This document shows, piece after piece, positions 1-9,232 of a stretch of DNA of 64,000 nt. Position 1 is the first letter of the stretch; the number at the start of each line of letters is the position of its first letter. This DNA comes from Marinobacterium rhizophilum (GTDB lineage Bacteria; Pseudomonadota; Gammaproteobacteria; Pseudomonadales; Balneatricaceae): the NCBI RefSeq assembly GCF_024397915.1, contig NZ_CP073347.1, positions 5,022,001 to 5,086,000 on the forward strand, read 5' to 3'. The position numbers were made by a program, and so were the translations under genes. The notes beneath the pieces were generated by a model. That model was not told the DNA's origin. It did no database searches and was given only the letters and a program-made list of their open reading frames with translations.

Positions 1-920
1 CAAAGTTCGCCGAGATGAATGCCAAGCTTGAACAGGCATTGTTCATGTAACGGCAAGGAGGCGTATAGGCCCTCGCCTGGGCGTGCGGGAGAGGCTTCGA
101 CAGCGTAGTTGTCGGCAATTAGGACTGAGATTCCGCTTTCGTCTATCCAGCGTAGTAGGCGGCTGTCACGGCCATCCAGTGCTGCACAGGACGCATTCAG
201 TCGTTCTAGGTCTGGGCTGTGATTCATGCTCTTTAAGAGACGGGTATAGCCAGTGTGGAGGCAAAGCATGTCTCCCTGCTCGACTTCAACAGCGTCCGCG
301 TCCAGCACTCTTTGCAGGTCCTCATAGCCCACCAGGACGCGTTCATTACCAAAGTGGGCATGCAAGTCCACCATAACGCCTCGCCCCTGTACGGCAGTAG
401 CCGCCATATTTTCAATGCCAAGACGAGAAGCTTCGACTCCCTCAAACTGCGAGCAGTGATCGCCGCAGTCCTTTCCGGGTTCAGGCCCGATAACGTGCTC
501 CCCACCCCGCCAGCCATTGTAGTAGACCGTCTCAGCGACTCCGTCTTCGTCGGCATCGAACTGGGCACCGACATGCGCGAGGGAGTCCCACTGCGTTGAG
601 TATTGAGTATGAATAAGGACCGCATCATCGCTGATAACATCGGTGAACGCCGAGCCTTGGCGCGATAGTGGATAATTATAGTTTGCGCGACCGTCGCGCA
701 CCGTGGAAAAGCGTCGCGGCGGGTAACGCCTTGGGTTGAGCTTGTTGCCGCCGGGATAGTCTAGAGGAAGCGACAGGCAGAAGCTGCGGCCTTCTTTAAC
801 CTCGGAGATTGCTGCCAGTACGCGTTCGGGGGTCAGGAGGTTGAGCCGCCCGATCTGGTCATCCTCGCCGAAGTCTCCCCAGTTCGAACCTTCGGGGCGT
901 TGCTTCCAGCGTTGTGTCAT
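1..920 (-). CDS. Cyclase-family (kynurenine formamidase-like) hydrolase, 3' end outside window
   Basis: About 306 codons are visible on the minus strand from the ATG at 920, and the frame is still open at the window edge. The N-terminus reads MTQRWKQRPEGSNWGDFGED and the middle contains TQWDSLAHVG, the variant of the metal-binding HxGTHxD region found in the long (about 320 aa) branch of the cyclase family (PF04199). Members are metal-dependent amide or lactone hydrolases; the substrate here is unknown. A purine-rich ribosome site (caggag) precedes the ATG. It lies downstream of the TAXI transporter on the same strand, so it may act on the imported compound. Family assignment is firm; function is inference. 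Confidence 0.85.
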   Translation of the reverse strand, partial: MTQRWKQRPEGSNWGDFGEDDQIGRLNLLTPERVLAAISEVKEGRSFCLSLPLDYPGGNKLNPRRYPPRRFSTVRDGRANYNYPLSRQGSAFTDVISDDAVLIHTQYSTQWDSLAHVGAQFDADEDGVAETVYYNGWRGGEHVIGPEPGKDCGDHCSQFEGVEASRLGIENMAATAVQGRGVMVDLHAHFGNERVLVGYEDLQRVLDADAVEVEQGDMLCLHTGYTRLLKSMNHSPDLERLNASCAALDGRDSRLLRWIDESGISVLIADNYAVEASPARPGEGLYASLPLHEQCLFKLGIHLGEL

Positions 921-934
921 TGTTTTAACTCCTG

Positions 935-962
935 CCCGACCTCCTCGTGTCCGGAGGTCGGG
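935..962 (-). promoter_or_regulatory. Perfect 10-bp stem-loop between permease and cyclase genes
   Basis: The arms 935-944 (cccgacctcc) and 953-962 (ggaggtcggg) are perfectly complementary around an 8-nt loop. No T-run follows on either strand. It lies just 5' of the cyclase ribosome site, so it may be a processing or attenuation hairpin rather than a simple terminator. Confidence 0.4.
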
Positions 963-1115
963 ATCTGTATAAGTTGAGAGCCTGAGCCCGTCTAGCGCAG
1001 GTTGTATCGACGTACCTGATGAGCCGCGGAGCACAGGTTCTGTGGAGTACTTCGCCCGTATAGTGCTATTGATGATCGGCAGGGCGAAGGACTGTCAGAG
1101 CAGGCGTTGTAGCTG

Positions 1116-3011
1116 TTATCTCTGGACTACCAGAGAGCCATTTCGGGCCTGGGCTGCATAAAAATGTATACCCAGGAATACGAAAAAGGCGACGATATCA
1201 CTCCAGGCGTCCGGCCACAGCAGACCTGCTGCGCAAAGTAGCACGACCAGGCGTGTTGCTAGGTTTGGCAGTGGGTAGCCGGGCTGTACCATGCCCGTCT
1301 GTGCCGCTGCCAGTGCGTATACTCCAAGCAGCGCGGTGAACAGGGAATAGGCAACCGACCAGCTTAAGCCGTCGAGCATCAGGAGTTCCGGATGATAAAC
1401 GAAAATGAATGGCACGATGAACGCTGGCAAGGAGAGCTGTATTGCAAGTAAACCCACCTGCATCGGTTTTGCCCCGGAACCTGCGATCGACGCTGCAATG
1501 AAATTGCTCGGGCCAACAGGGGGCGTAATCGAGGAAAGTGATGCGAAGTAGATCAGGAAGAGGTGTGCGACGATGGGTTCGATGCCCGCCGATGTAAGCG
1601 CTGGTGCAACCAGAACAGCCATCAACAGATAGCAGACGATAGTCGGTAGCCCTAGCCCTAGTATGATTGAGGTCGCAGCGGTCAATACCAGCAGTAATGG
1701 CAGGTTGGTGCCGGCAACGCTGGTTAGAACCTGCGACAATACCAGACCGAGCCCGGTGGTGCTGGTAAGGCCGGCTATGATGCCGGCAGTCGCGATGATG
1801 CCGACGATCACAGCACTGCTCTTTGCGCCTTCGATGAGTCCCTGGATCAGGTGTTTCAGCGACAGACTAAGCGAGCGATTTTCAAGCAGGTCCACAAGCA
1901 GGATCGACAGAATTGCCCAGAAACCGGCCCGTTGCGGCGTAAAGCCCTCAGCCAGCAGAGCAATCAGAATGACGACCGGGGCCAGTTTCAACCAGCCCCC
2001 CAGCGGGCCTGATGCCATGTTGTTGTTTTCCAGAACCAGGGGTGTGGTTGTGATACCTTCGCGCGCAGCGCGCAGATCAACAACAAGGAAAATACTTAGA
2101 TAGAACATGATGGCGAGGGGAATGCTGGCGACCATGACCGTGGAGTAGCTGATGCCCAGGATATCGACCATCAGAAAGGCTGCCCCACCGAGGATAGGCG
2201 GAACGAACTGTCCGCCCACACTGGCGGTTGCTTCGACAGCGGCGGCAAATGACGGAGAGAAACCGGTGCGTTTCATCATCGGGATTGTAAAGGCGCCGGT
2301 GCTGGCAGTATTGCCATACGCGGTTCCCATGACGGCGCCGAGCCCGCCACTGGCAATGATCGCAATCTTTGCTGGACCCCCTCGAGATTTTCCGAGGAAA
2401 CGTTTGGACTTACCCAGCAGAAAGTCGATAAAGCCGATCTGGCTTAGGTAGGCGGCGAAGACAACGAATAGCACGATGTAATTGGCTGAAACGCCGGTAA
2501 TGCTGCCGTAGATTCCTCGGCTGGTGGCATAGAGCGCCTGCACTATTTGCGTGATGTTGAGTCCGGCGTGTGCAAAAGGCCCCGGCAGATATTCGCCGAA
2601 AAGGGTGTAGAGAACGAAAAAGAGTGCAATCAGGGGGATGCTGATGCCTGCCATCATCCAGGCTGCCAGCAGCGAAATGCCGATCGCCAGCACCCCAAAG
2701 GTCAGCTCCAGGGTGGACGGCGGCAAACCGGCAAATTTGTAACTAATGGGATAGTAATAATAGGCGTACGCGGTAATCGGGATAATGATGACAGCCCCGA
2801 AAATGGCCAGTACGCGTTTAAAACTTACCGCATCTGCTGCCGTGAGGGCGAATAGCATGAGGAAGCCGAGCCCGATGTGCAAAATACGGTTCAAAACAGG
2901 GTCCAGGAAGAACAGCCCGGACGCCAGCACGATGGTCATGAGAGCGAAGGCAAGAGCGGTGAGTTCTCGGGTTTTGGACCAGAACGAAAGTTGGAAAAAA
3001 GATCCTAGCAT
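1116..3011 (-). CDS. TAXI-type TRAP transporter fused permease (small + large subunits)
   Basis: This 631-residue, very hydrophobic protein is of the fused 4TM-12TM kind that pairs with TAXI binding proteins. The large-subunit region carries typical motifs: SGGLGAVMGTAYGN..TGAFTIPMMKRTGFSP near residue 240-270, GGQFVPPILGGAAFLM after it, and GLGLPTIVCYLL plus SSITPPVGPSNF near the C-terminus. It would use an ion gradient to import a small carboxylate or sulfonate. I chose the ATG at 3011 (MLGSFFQLSF); an upstream in-frame start at 3074 would run into the intergenic hairpin. It follows its TAXI binding protein gene by about 100 bp. Confidence 0.9.
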   Translation of the reverse strand: MLGSFFQLSFWSKTRELTALAFALMTIVLASGLFFLDPVLNRILHIGLGFLMLFALTAADAVSFKRVLAIFGAVIIIPITAYAYYYYPISYKFAGLPPSTLELTFGVLAIGISLLAAWMMAGISIPLIALFFVLYTLFGEYLPGPFAHAGLNITQIVQALYATSRGIYGSITGVSANYIVLFVVFAAYLSQIGFIDFLLGKSKRFLGKSRGGPAKIAIIASGGLGAVMGTAYGNTASTGAFTIPMMKRTGFSPSFAAAVEATASVGGQFVPPILGGAAFLMVDILGISYSTVMVASIPLAIMFYLSIFLVVDLRAAREGITTTPLVLENNNMASGPLGGWLKLAPVVILIALLAEGFTPQRAGFWAILSILLVDLLENRSLSLSLKHLIQGLIEGAKSSAVIVGIIATAGIIAGLTSTTGLGLVLSQVLTSVAGTNLPLLLVLTAATSIILGLGLPTIVCYLLMAVLVAPALTSAGIEPIVAHLFLIYFASLSSITPPVGPSNFIAASIAGSGAKPMQVGLLAIQLSLPAFIVPFIFVYHPELLMLDGLSWSVAYSLFTALLGVYALAAAQTGMVQPGYPLPNLATRLVVLLCAAGLLWPDAWSDIVAFFVFLGIHFYAAQARNGSLVVQR

Positions 3012-3067
3012 GGCGCATGATCTCCGAAAGCATGGATAGGCTGGCACACTGGTGTTTACAGGAACTT

Positions 3068-3100
3068 CCAGCACAGGGAGCCAATGGCTCCCTGTGCTGG
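3068..3100 (-). repeat. 16-bp-stem intergenic hairpin between TAXI binding protein and permease
   Basis: Arms 3068-3083 and 3085-3100 form a 16-bp perfect stem around one unpaired base. It lies 8 bp after the binding-protein stop and before the permease start. Such hairpins between periplasmic binding protein and permease genes often stabilise the upstream transcript and lower downstream expression; that role is inferred here. No T-tract follows. Confidence 0.6.
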
Positions 3101-3107
3101 CAGCGAT

Positions 3108-4079
3108 TTACCAGATACCGATCTCCTGGAAATAGCGGATCGCGCCACTGTGGTACTGGACGCCCAGGGCTTCAAGATATTTACGTGATGCCAGGGCGTT
3201 GTCCTTGGTCCATTGCGATCCGTTGCTGTGCACGGCGGTGAGCTTTGCAGTGCTTTCGTAGATTGCTTTGGTGGCTTTGTAGGCTTCATCGTCGCTTATT
3301 TGCGCTGTTGCCATCATTAGCGAAGGTAGCATGACGGTGGCGGCATTTTCAGGCTGGTTATTGTAGATGTTGGCAGGGATCAGCCCTCGTGCCATGAACG
3401 GCTGAGCCTCTAGCAGTTTATCCAATTCAGCGTCGGTACCGGAGAGCAGCTTGGCGTCGATGGTGGACATGACGGATACCACGGCACCGGTGGGGATGCC
3501 GGGGGTCACGACCATGACCTCGATGTCGCGGTTTTTCAGTGCATCTGCCTGAGCCTGGTGTCCGAGACGTGCCTGCTGGATGCGATCGAGTGACTGTCCC
3601 TGCGCTTCAATCGCGCCGGTGGTGACTTCAAAGGCGGCACTGCCAGGTTCCCCCACACCGACGATGCGGCCGGGTTGAAATGCCTCGCTCCAGGACGAAA
3701 TACCGGAGTCGCCGCGCACGACAACCTGTAGAAAATTGCCATGTCCGGCACCAATGACGCGGATTTTGTCAGTATCGATTGTTCCGTCTTCAATACCGTT
3801 TTTCAGGCTGGTGGACAGCATCAACCCCAGATCAAGGTCGCCTCCGGCGGACAGGCGTCGGCCGTTCTCCATCGAGCCCGCCGTTGTTACCGGCATGACT
3901 CTGGTGTCGAGCGCCTCGCCGACCGCCTGGGCCAGTCCGTTGCCAAGTACGAACCATACGCCGCCTTCAGTGGCGGTTCCCAGACGCAGTGCTTGGGCAT
4001 TGGCGGCCGCATGGCTCAGGCTCAGGCCGGCCGCTAGGGTGGCAATTGCGACGGCTTTAAGAAATTTAGGTGATTTCAT
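3108..4079 (-). CDS. TAXI-family TRAP transporter substrate-binding protein
   Basis: The 323-aa protein has a signal peptide (MKSPKFLKAVAIATLAAGLS... to about residue 29, ANAQ) followed by LRLGTATEGGVWFVLGNGLAQAV, the usual opening of TAXI binding proteins, and IRVIGAGHGNFLQVVVR in the first lobe. It ends with HSGAIRYFQEIGIW, matching the G-A-I-R-Y-F-x-E-I-G end typical of the family. It would work in the periplasm, handing ligand to the fused permease encoded immediately downstream. The ligand cannot be read from sequence. Confidence 0.92.
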   Translation of the reverse strand: MKSPKFLKAVAIATLAAGLSLSHAAANAQALRLGTATEGGVWFVLGNGLAQAVGEALDTRVMPVTTAGSMENGRRLSAGGDLDLGLMLSTSLKNGIEDGTIDTDKIRVIGAGHGNFLQVVVRGDSGISSWSEAFQPGRIVGVGEPGSAAFEVTTGAIEAQGQSLDRIQQARLGHQAQADALKNRDIEVMVVTPGIPTGAVVSVMSTIDAKLLSGTDAELDKLLEAQPFMARGLIPANIYNNQPENAATVMLPSLMMATAQISDDEAYKATKAIYESTAKLTAVHSNGSQWTKDNALASRKYLEALGVQYHSGAIRYFQEIGIW

Positions 4080-4169
4080 GTGTTGTCTCCGTTGTTATCT
4101 TTATATTTCGACTGCAGTTCTGGCCGCCGACCTTGGCGGCGGGTTGGGTTCTATGTGGCCAGTCAAGGC

Positions 4170-4517
4170 CTATCGACGTATCAGCTGTTCCGGTACCCGC
4201 ACGGGCAATGAAAGCAGCAGAAACGAGAGTGTTTTACCGTGGCGATCCAGGGTCAGGGCCCGGTTGACCCCGCCCTCCAGAACGTCATCAAGGACAAAAT
4301 TCATGGCGTGCAGGTGAGGTAATAGATACCGTTTTACCTGACTCGGTGCACGATCGGCAAAACCGGCGAGCACAAAGTTTTCGGTAACCTGTTCCTGCAG
4401 CCAGGGCCAGAGTTCCGCCTCGTAGGGCACCAAGGATATGTTCAGTCGATTACCCTTGTCGCCTGCGCGGGCGTGGGCAACGCTGTGCAGCGGTACTTCA
4501 ATCAGCGGCGTGGACAT
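4170..4517 (-). CDS. AtuA-associated small protein (ferredoxin-fold AtuA C-terminal-like)
   Basis: The 115-aa protein starts MSTPLIEVPLHSVAHARAGD and contains HARAGDKGN, the signature of the short domain that is either fused to or encoded next to AtuA/DUF1446 proteins. The start codon overlaps the stop of the AtuA gene by one base (TGATG), so the two are translationally coupled and probably form one enzyme. The biochemical role is not known to me; in pseudomonads the Atu cluster serves acyclic terpene utilisation. Confidence 0.8.
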   Translation of the reverse strand: MSTPLIEVPLHSVAHARAGDKGNRLNISLVPYEAELWPWLQEQVTENFVLAGFADRAPSQVKRYLLPHLHAMNFVLDDVLEGGVNRALTLDRHGKTLSFLLLSLPVRVPEQLIRR

Positions 4518-5908
4518 CAGTATCCTCCCGATTCGTGGTTGAACAGTTGCACCTGAGATGAGACGAAGTGTCGGGGAATCCCCGCCGAGGTCGTGGTGAT
4601 CTGTTTATGAATACGGCTTCGTACGCCGCCGCCACCAGCAGGGCCCGTGGTGTAGAGAGCCTCCAGCTCGCCGAGTAGGTCCTCTACTCGGCTGCGTTGC
4701 GGCGCCAGGGTCGCTATGCGCACACGGACATCCTGCGTTGTCGCGTCGGCCACCGTGGGCGCTAATGCGGCGGGCTGTTCCCACTGGACTCCGCCTTGGC
4801 TAGCGAACGCGCTGATGACGCCGATCAGATCACAACGCAGTGGCAGGTCTTTGTATAGGACGGCAGCCCGCGTACGTATGACTTCGATGGCTAGACGAGC
4901 GCGCGCGGCAGCATTGGGGCCAGCATAGGAAATTTCGGCCTCGCCGATCCAGCCAGAATCGAAGCATAGGGTCGCTTTGAGCAGGTCGGGCCGGGGCTTG
5001 CCCTTGGCATTACTCACCAGCACGCGGTCATCACCAAGATCGTTGATCGTAACCTTGCTGATATCTAGCACGACGTCCGGCGTTAGGTAGGCTTCAGGGT
5101 CGTGAATTTCATACAGCAACTGTTCTACGACAGTACGTTCGTTGACACAGCCTCCAGTATTGGCGGCTTTGCGAATCAGGCATTCGAAGGTGTCTGTGAT
5201 CTCTACGATCGGAAAACCGACCCACGCCAGCCCGGGTACATCCTTGAATCCCGGGTCTGCGAAGTAGCCGCCGCAAATGTGCGAGCCGCATTCGATCAAG
5301 TGGCCTGCAAGGGTGCCGCATGCCAGGCCACTCCAGTCCGTCTCCTGTAGGCCGAAGGTGCTAATCATCGGCCCAAGCACCAGTGCGGGGTCGGCCACTC
5401 GGCCTGTTACCACGATGTCGGCGCCCTGGTCGAGAGCTTGGGCGATCGGGAAGGCGCCAGTATAGGCATTGGCGGCAATCAGATGCTCGCCGTCTTTGAG
5501 TGTTCTGTCTGAGGTCAGAGCGAGGAGGCCTTCGCTACCGTGCTCCTGCATCAGGTCATCCCCTGTAACCACAGCAACTCTGGGCTTTCTGCAGCCTAAC
5601 TGAGCACTTAACGCCTCGATTTTGCCGGCGGTTTCCTGCGGATTCCAAGAGCCGAAGTTACCGATAATAGGAATTCCTGCGTCCAGGCATATCGTCAGCA
5701 CAGTACTCAGGCGGCGCAGCATCATTTGCTCCCGCTCTGCTCGGGCAGCGGGATCCTGACTCAATGCCAAAGTACGTTCGGCCAAGGTTTCAAATATCAG
5801 GTAGCGCGGACCCTCCTGGGTGGCGAGGTCCTGCGCGACCGCGATCGCAGCATCCATGCGGTCACCTGCAAAACCGGCCCCGCCTCCGACCATTAGTCGT
5901 GTTTTCAT
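4517..5908 (-). CDS. AtuA/DUF1446 family acyclic terpene utilisation-like protein
   Basis: This 463-aa protein belongs to the DUF1446/AtuA family. It starts MKTRLMVGGGAGFAGDRMDA and contains GNFGSWNPQETAGKI near residue 100, DIVVTGRVADPALVLGPM near 200, and HLIECGSHICGGYFADPG after that, all usual for the family. I chose the ATG at 5908 because the conserved region begins directly there; longer in-frame starts reach into the divergent control region and the LysR gene. AtuA belongs to the citronellol/geraniol catabolic cluster, but homologues occur in many other acid-degradation operons, so terpenes should not be assumed here. Confidence 0.85.
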   Translation of the reverse strand: MKTRLMVGGGAGFAGDRMDAAIAVAQDLATQEGPRYLIFETLAERTLALSQDPAARAEREQMMLRRLSTVLTICLDAGIPIIGNFGSWNPQETAGKIEALSAQLGCRKPRVAVVTGDDLMQEHGSEGLLALTSDRTLKDGEHLIAANAYTGAFPIAQALDQGADIVVTGRVADPALVLGPMISTFGLQETDWSGLACGTLAGHLIECGSHICGGYFADPGFKDVPGLAWVGFPIVEITDTFECLIRKAANTGGCVNERTVVEQLLYEIHDPEAYLTPDVVLDISKVTINDLGDDRVLVSNAKGKPRPDLLKATLCFDSGWIGEAEISYAGPNAAARARLAIEVIRTRAAVLYKDLPLRCDLIGVISAFASQGGVQWEQPAALAPTVADATTQDVRVRIATLAPQRSRVEDLLGELEALYTTGPAGGGGVRSRIHKQITTTSAGIPRHFVSSQVQLFNHESGGY

Positions 5909-6001
5909 TGTTCTTAGTCCCATTGATTGGATCACTCGATTGAACCAGCTTCTGTTATATTGTTTAAATGAATAATTTGTATTGATATATAGGTTTAGGC
6001 T
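5909..6001. promoter_or_regulatory. Divergent control region, AtuA operon / LysR
   Basis: The 93-bp AT-rich gap separates the minus-strand AtuA gene from a plus-strand LysR regulator. This is the classic layout in which the LysR protein controls both itself and the divergent operon. An AT-rich stretch (tatattgtttaaatgaat, near 5957-5974) could hold the T-N11-A type site; no exact operator is claimed. Confidence 0.45.
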
Positions 6002-6907
6002 ATGAATGTTGATGTCCGGCATTTACGGGCTTTTCTCGCTGTGGCCGACGAGCAAAGCTTTACTCGCGCGGCCGAACGGCTGCATATCACTCAGCCATCT
6101 CTCAGCGTTATTATCCGTGACCTTGAGGGAGCACTTGATCTGAAACTGTTCGACCGGACCACTCGAGCTGTCAGCCTGACTATGGCGGGGCGCTATCTGA
6201 TGACAGATGCGCGCCGGTTGGTGCGAGAGCTTGAACGTTCCCTTTCTGATCTGCGCTCCATTACGGATCTGGAACGCGGTAGCCTGAAGCTGGCTGTTCT
6301 GCCATCCATTGCAACGTCCATCGTGCCTGCTGCGCTGGCAGAGTTCTGCCGACACTATCCCGCTATCGATATTCAGGTTGAGGATTGCCGGGCAGACAGC
6401 GTCCTGGACGCTGTTGATTCCGCCGATGCTGATTTGGGTATCACTGTGCTGACACCTCAGCTCGCCGCAGATTACGAATCGACGTTGTTGGCCCAAGATG
6501 CACTGGTGGCGATCTTGCCCGCCGAGCATCCGTTAAACTGCAAGCCCAAGCTGACTTGGCGTGAGCTGGAAGGCGAGCCGCTGATTGCGATGCGGGCGGG
6601 CAGCAGCGTGGCGCATTTGATCGAGGATAGTGGCGTGGCGTCTGCGTTTGACCTGCGATTTTCACTACAGGTCAGCTACATGTCGTCCGCCGTTGCTATG
6701 ACACAGGCTGGTCTTGGTATCACGGTACTGCCGTCGCTGGGCGTTGGTGCGTTACTGACACCGGAAACCGTTCTGAAGCCGCTGGTGGAACCTTGTGTGA
6801 GACGGGACATTGCGCTGATTCAGCGTCGCGACCGCTGGATTCCCCCGGCCGCTGAAGCTTTTAAACAGATACTAAAAGAGATCAGCCCGGCTTTTGGTAA
6901 CCAATAA
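6002..6907 (+). CDS. LysR-family transcriptional regulator
   Basis: The 301-aa protein has an N-terminal winged helix: MNVDVRHLRAFLAVADEQSF, then TRAAERLHITQPSLSVIIRD as the recognition-helix region, and KLFDRTTRAVSLT. An effector-binding domain follows with GSLKLAVLPSIATSIVP near residue 95. It is divergent from the AtuA gene and upstream of the RraA and 2-hydroxyacid dehydrogenase genes, so it probably responds to an intermediate of this pathway. The effector is unknown. Confidence 0.93.
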   Translation: MNVDVRHLRAFLAVADEQSFTRAAERLHITQPSLSVIIRDLEGALDLKLFDRTTRAVSLTMAGRYLMTDARRLVRELERSLSDLRSITDLERGSLKLAVLPSIATSIVPAALAEFCRHYPAIDIQVEDCRADSVLDAVDSADADLGITVLTPQLAADYESTLLAQDALVAILPAEHPLNCKPKLTWRELEGEPLIAMRAGSSVAHLIEDSGVASAFDLRFSLQVSYMSSAVAMTQAGLGITVLPSLGVGALLTPETVLKPLVEPCVRRDIALIQRRDRWIPPAAEAFKQILKEISPAFGNQ

Positions 6908-7140
6908 GGCACGATGACCGTGGCAGCCTAGAAGTCGGTCGGCTCGTCCCTGCATTGCCTGGCACAGACTAAGTGAATTGCGGTATCGCAAGCTGTTCAA
7001 ATGGGGGGGCTAAAACAGCCTGATTGCATACGAAGTCAACAGTTGGTAGTGTAGAAATCTCGTAGCAGTTCGCTGTGGCTCGATCCTAAGAGCCGCTGCG
7101 GTTTCCACCGCCAAGCTTCAGATAATAATGGATAAGTGAA

Positions 7141-7860
7141 ATGGCAGGATCAAATGAGAACTTTCCGGTTATCAATGCGGAGATGCTGGCCTATCTCCGA
7201 CAGTATGATACCCCGACAATCTGTAACGCTTTGGATATTGCGGCTCCGGACAAGTCGCGCACCGCTGGTTTTACGCGCAGGCAACTCGTCGCACTAGACC
7301 CGGATCTGCCTCCCATGGTGGGGTATGCGCGAACGGCTATGATCAGATCGACTAGCTCGTTTTGCCCGGCGGAAAAGCGAGCGAAGGCGTTGGAGTACTA
7401 TGAATATACTGCTAGCGGGGAAGGGCCGACCATTGTCGTGATCCAGGATATCGATACCAACCCGGGGCTCGGTGCCCATTGGGGGGAAGTGCATACGGCG
7501 CTGCATCAGAAGCTCGGTTCGATGGGAGCAATCACTAATGGGTCTTTCAGAGATATCGATGACAGCGCCAAGGGATTTCAAGTCCTAGGAGGAAGCGTGA
7601 ATCCCAGTCATGCCTACGTACACGTGGTTGATTACGGCTGTGAGGTCGAGATATTCGGCATGAACGTCAGGCATGCCGACCTATTGCATGCAGACAAACA
7701 TGGTGCGGTCGTCATTCCGCACGAGGTGGTAGAAAAACTGCCGGCGGCGATCGAGACGATCATTCAGCGGGAAAAAGTGATACTGGATGCCGTCAAACAC
7801 CCTAATTTTGATATTGAAATGCTCAAGGTTGCGGTAGGCAAATCAGCAGATATTCACTGA
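7141..7860 (+). CDS. RraA-family protein (HMG/oxaloacetate aldolase-like fold)
   Basis: The 239-aa protein contains YDTPTICNALDIAAP at the N-terminus and, near residue 125, LGSMGAITNGSFRDIDD, where the Arg-Asp pair matches the catalytic region of class II HMG/CHA aldolases of the RraA fold. LLHADKHGAVVIPHEVVEKLP matches the C-terminal signature. Plausible activities are aldol cleavage or decarboxylation of an oxo-acid. It is followed after 42 bp by a 2-hydroxyacid dehydrogenase on the same strand, suggesting a two-step route. The older label 'dimethylmenaquinone methyltransferase' for this family is misleading. Confidence 0.85.
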   Translation: MAGSNENFPVINAEMLAYLRQYDTPTICNALDIAAPDKSRTAGFTRRQLVALDPDLPPMVGYARTAMIRSTSSFCPAEKRAKALEYYEYTASGEGPTIVVIQDIDTNPGLGAHWGEVHTALHQKLGSMGAITNGSFRDIDDSAKGFQVLGGSVNPSHAYVHVVDYGCEVEIFGMNVRHADLLHADKHGAVVIPHEVVEKLPAAIETIIQREKVILDAVKHPNFDIEMLKVAVGKSADIH

Positions 7861-7902
7861 TTTCGATCAATCATTTGGATGAATACTGTTTGCGAGGAGC
7901 TT

Positions 7903-8901
7903 ATGAGTATTAAAATCACCTTTCTTGACCGATCAACCATAGCACCGCATGTTCAAACTAGAAAGCCCTTATTCGATCATGAATGGGTCGAGTTTCAATC
8001 CACTGCGCCGGATGAGGTTGTACAAAGGCTCAGGGGTAGCGATATTGCCGTCGTAAACAAAGTTACTTTGGATCAAGAAATTCTGGCGCAACTGCCTCAG
8101 TTGAAGCTGATCGCAGTGGCAGCTACAGGCTATGACAAGATCGATATCGACTATTGCAGGGGCAAAGGTATCTCGGTATCCAATATCCGTAACTATGCGG
8201 TTAATACGGTACCCGAACATGCACTGTCTCTGATTATGGTATTGAGACGAAATTTATTTTCCTACTGTCAGGATGTTAAAAACGGTGAGTGGAAAAAGTC
8301 AGGTCAATTCTGCTTTTTCAACCATCCGATTGGTGATTTGGCCGGCAGTCGGCTGGGGATCATTGGCAAAGGTGTGCTCGGTCAGGCCATGGCGACGATT
8401 GGACGTGCGTTGGGAATGGACGTGGTTTTCGCTGCTCGTAAGGGGCTCAATGACGTGGGGTTCGGGTTTTTACCTTTCGAGGAGGTATTGGCTACCAGTG
8501 ATGTTGTCAGCCTGCACTGCCCATTGACACCGGCAACTCGAAATCTAATTGCGTTGCCGGAGCTGCAGTTGATGAAGGAAACGGCCCTGCTTATCAATAC
8601 CGCCCGAGGAGGGCTGGTTAACGAGGCTGACCTTGAAACCGCGATCGTCGATAAGATGATTGCCGGTGCCGGTTTCGACGTAATCATGGAGGAGCCGCCT
8701 GCGGACAACCATCCATTGATAGCACTAATGCGGTATCCGAATTTCATTCTTACACCCCATATCGCCTGGGCTAGTACAGAAGCGATACAGGCGCTAAGCG
8801 ATCAGCTAATTGATAATATTGAAAACTTTGTGGCTGGTAAACCGAGTAACCTAGTTTATAAAAAATCGCGTAAACCCTCGCCCAGTCGGGCGGGGATATA
8901 A
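7903..8901 (+). CDS. D-isomer-specific 2-hydroxyacid dehydrogenase (NAD-dependent)
   Basis: The 332-aa protein begins at the ATG at 7903, chosen because GAGGAG lies just upstream (an in-frame ATG at 7879 has no such site). It has the expected Rossmann motif GIIGKGVLGQAM near residue 150, LINTARGGLVNEADL with the catalytic Arg near 230, a Glu in MEEPP and the catalytic His in LTPHIAWAS near 285. It most resembles glycerate/hydroxypyruvate-type dehydrogenases. It would interconvert a 2-oxo acid and a D-2-hydroxy acid in the cytoplasm, likely together with the upstream RraA-like enzyme. Confidence 0.9.
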   Translation: MSIKITFLDRSTIAPHVQTRKPLFDHEWVEFQSTAPDEVVQRLRGSDIAVVNKVTLDQEILAQLPQLKLIAVAATGYDKIDIDYCRGKGISVSNIRNYAVNTVPEHALSLIMVLRRNLFSYCQDVKNGEWKKSGQFCFFNHPIGDLAGSRLGIIGKGVLGQAMATIGRALGMDVVFAARKGLNDVGFGFLPFEEVLATSDVVSLHCPLTPATRNLIALPELQLMKETALLINTARGGLVNEADLETAIVDKMIAGAGFDVIMEEPPADNHPLIALMRYPNFILTPHIAWASTEAIQALSDQLIDNIENFVAGKPSNLVYKKSRKPSPSRAGI

Positions 8902-9232
8902 GCGGCAGTCGCGATATCGCTTATATATTTTACCTTATTCTTGGATGCTGAGTGTATACAGAATTCTGTTTTATGGTAGCTATTCAGCTTAATTTTTAAA
9001 TAAGTTCTTGATAGGATTTATGTCCAAATTTAGGGATAACCGACTGGTCTCGGCGTACTGCCACCGAGGCAAGTTCAGAGCCCCTGTCATACTCCAAAGC
9101 CCGCCTTGTGCCACCGCATATCTACGGGCGAGGCAACAGCAAAAAAATAGTTCAGGTCCGCCTTCATGAGGAAAAAATCGACCTAAAAAGTCGTGCGATA
9201 ATTGCGCCATTAATTGACAGGACTCATGGTTC
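8902..9232. other. Non-coding gap before IS66 relic
   Basis: About 330 bp without a supportable gene. It starts AT-rich and becomes more GC-rich towards the IS66 relic, part of which (terminal repeat or leader) may lie here. No clear terminator or inverted repeat was recognised. Confidence 0.4.

Noticed and set aside
233..640. Open frames on both strands at 233-640 and 255-599
   Set aside because: They overlap the cyclase-family gene, which has clear family motifs in another frame.
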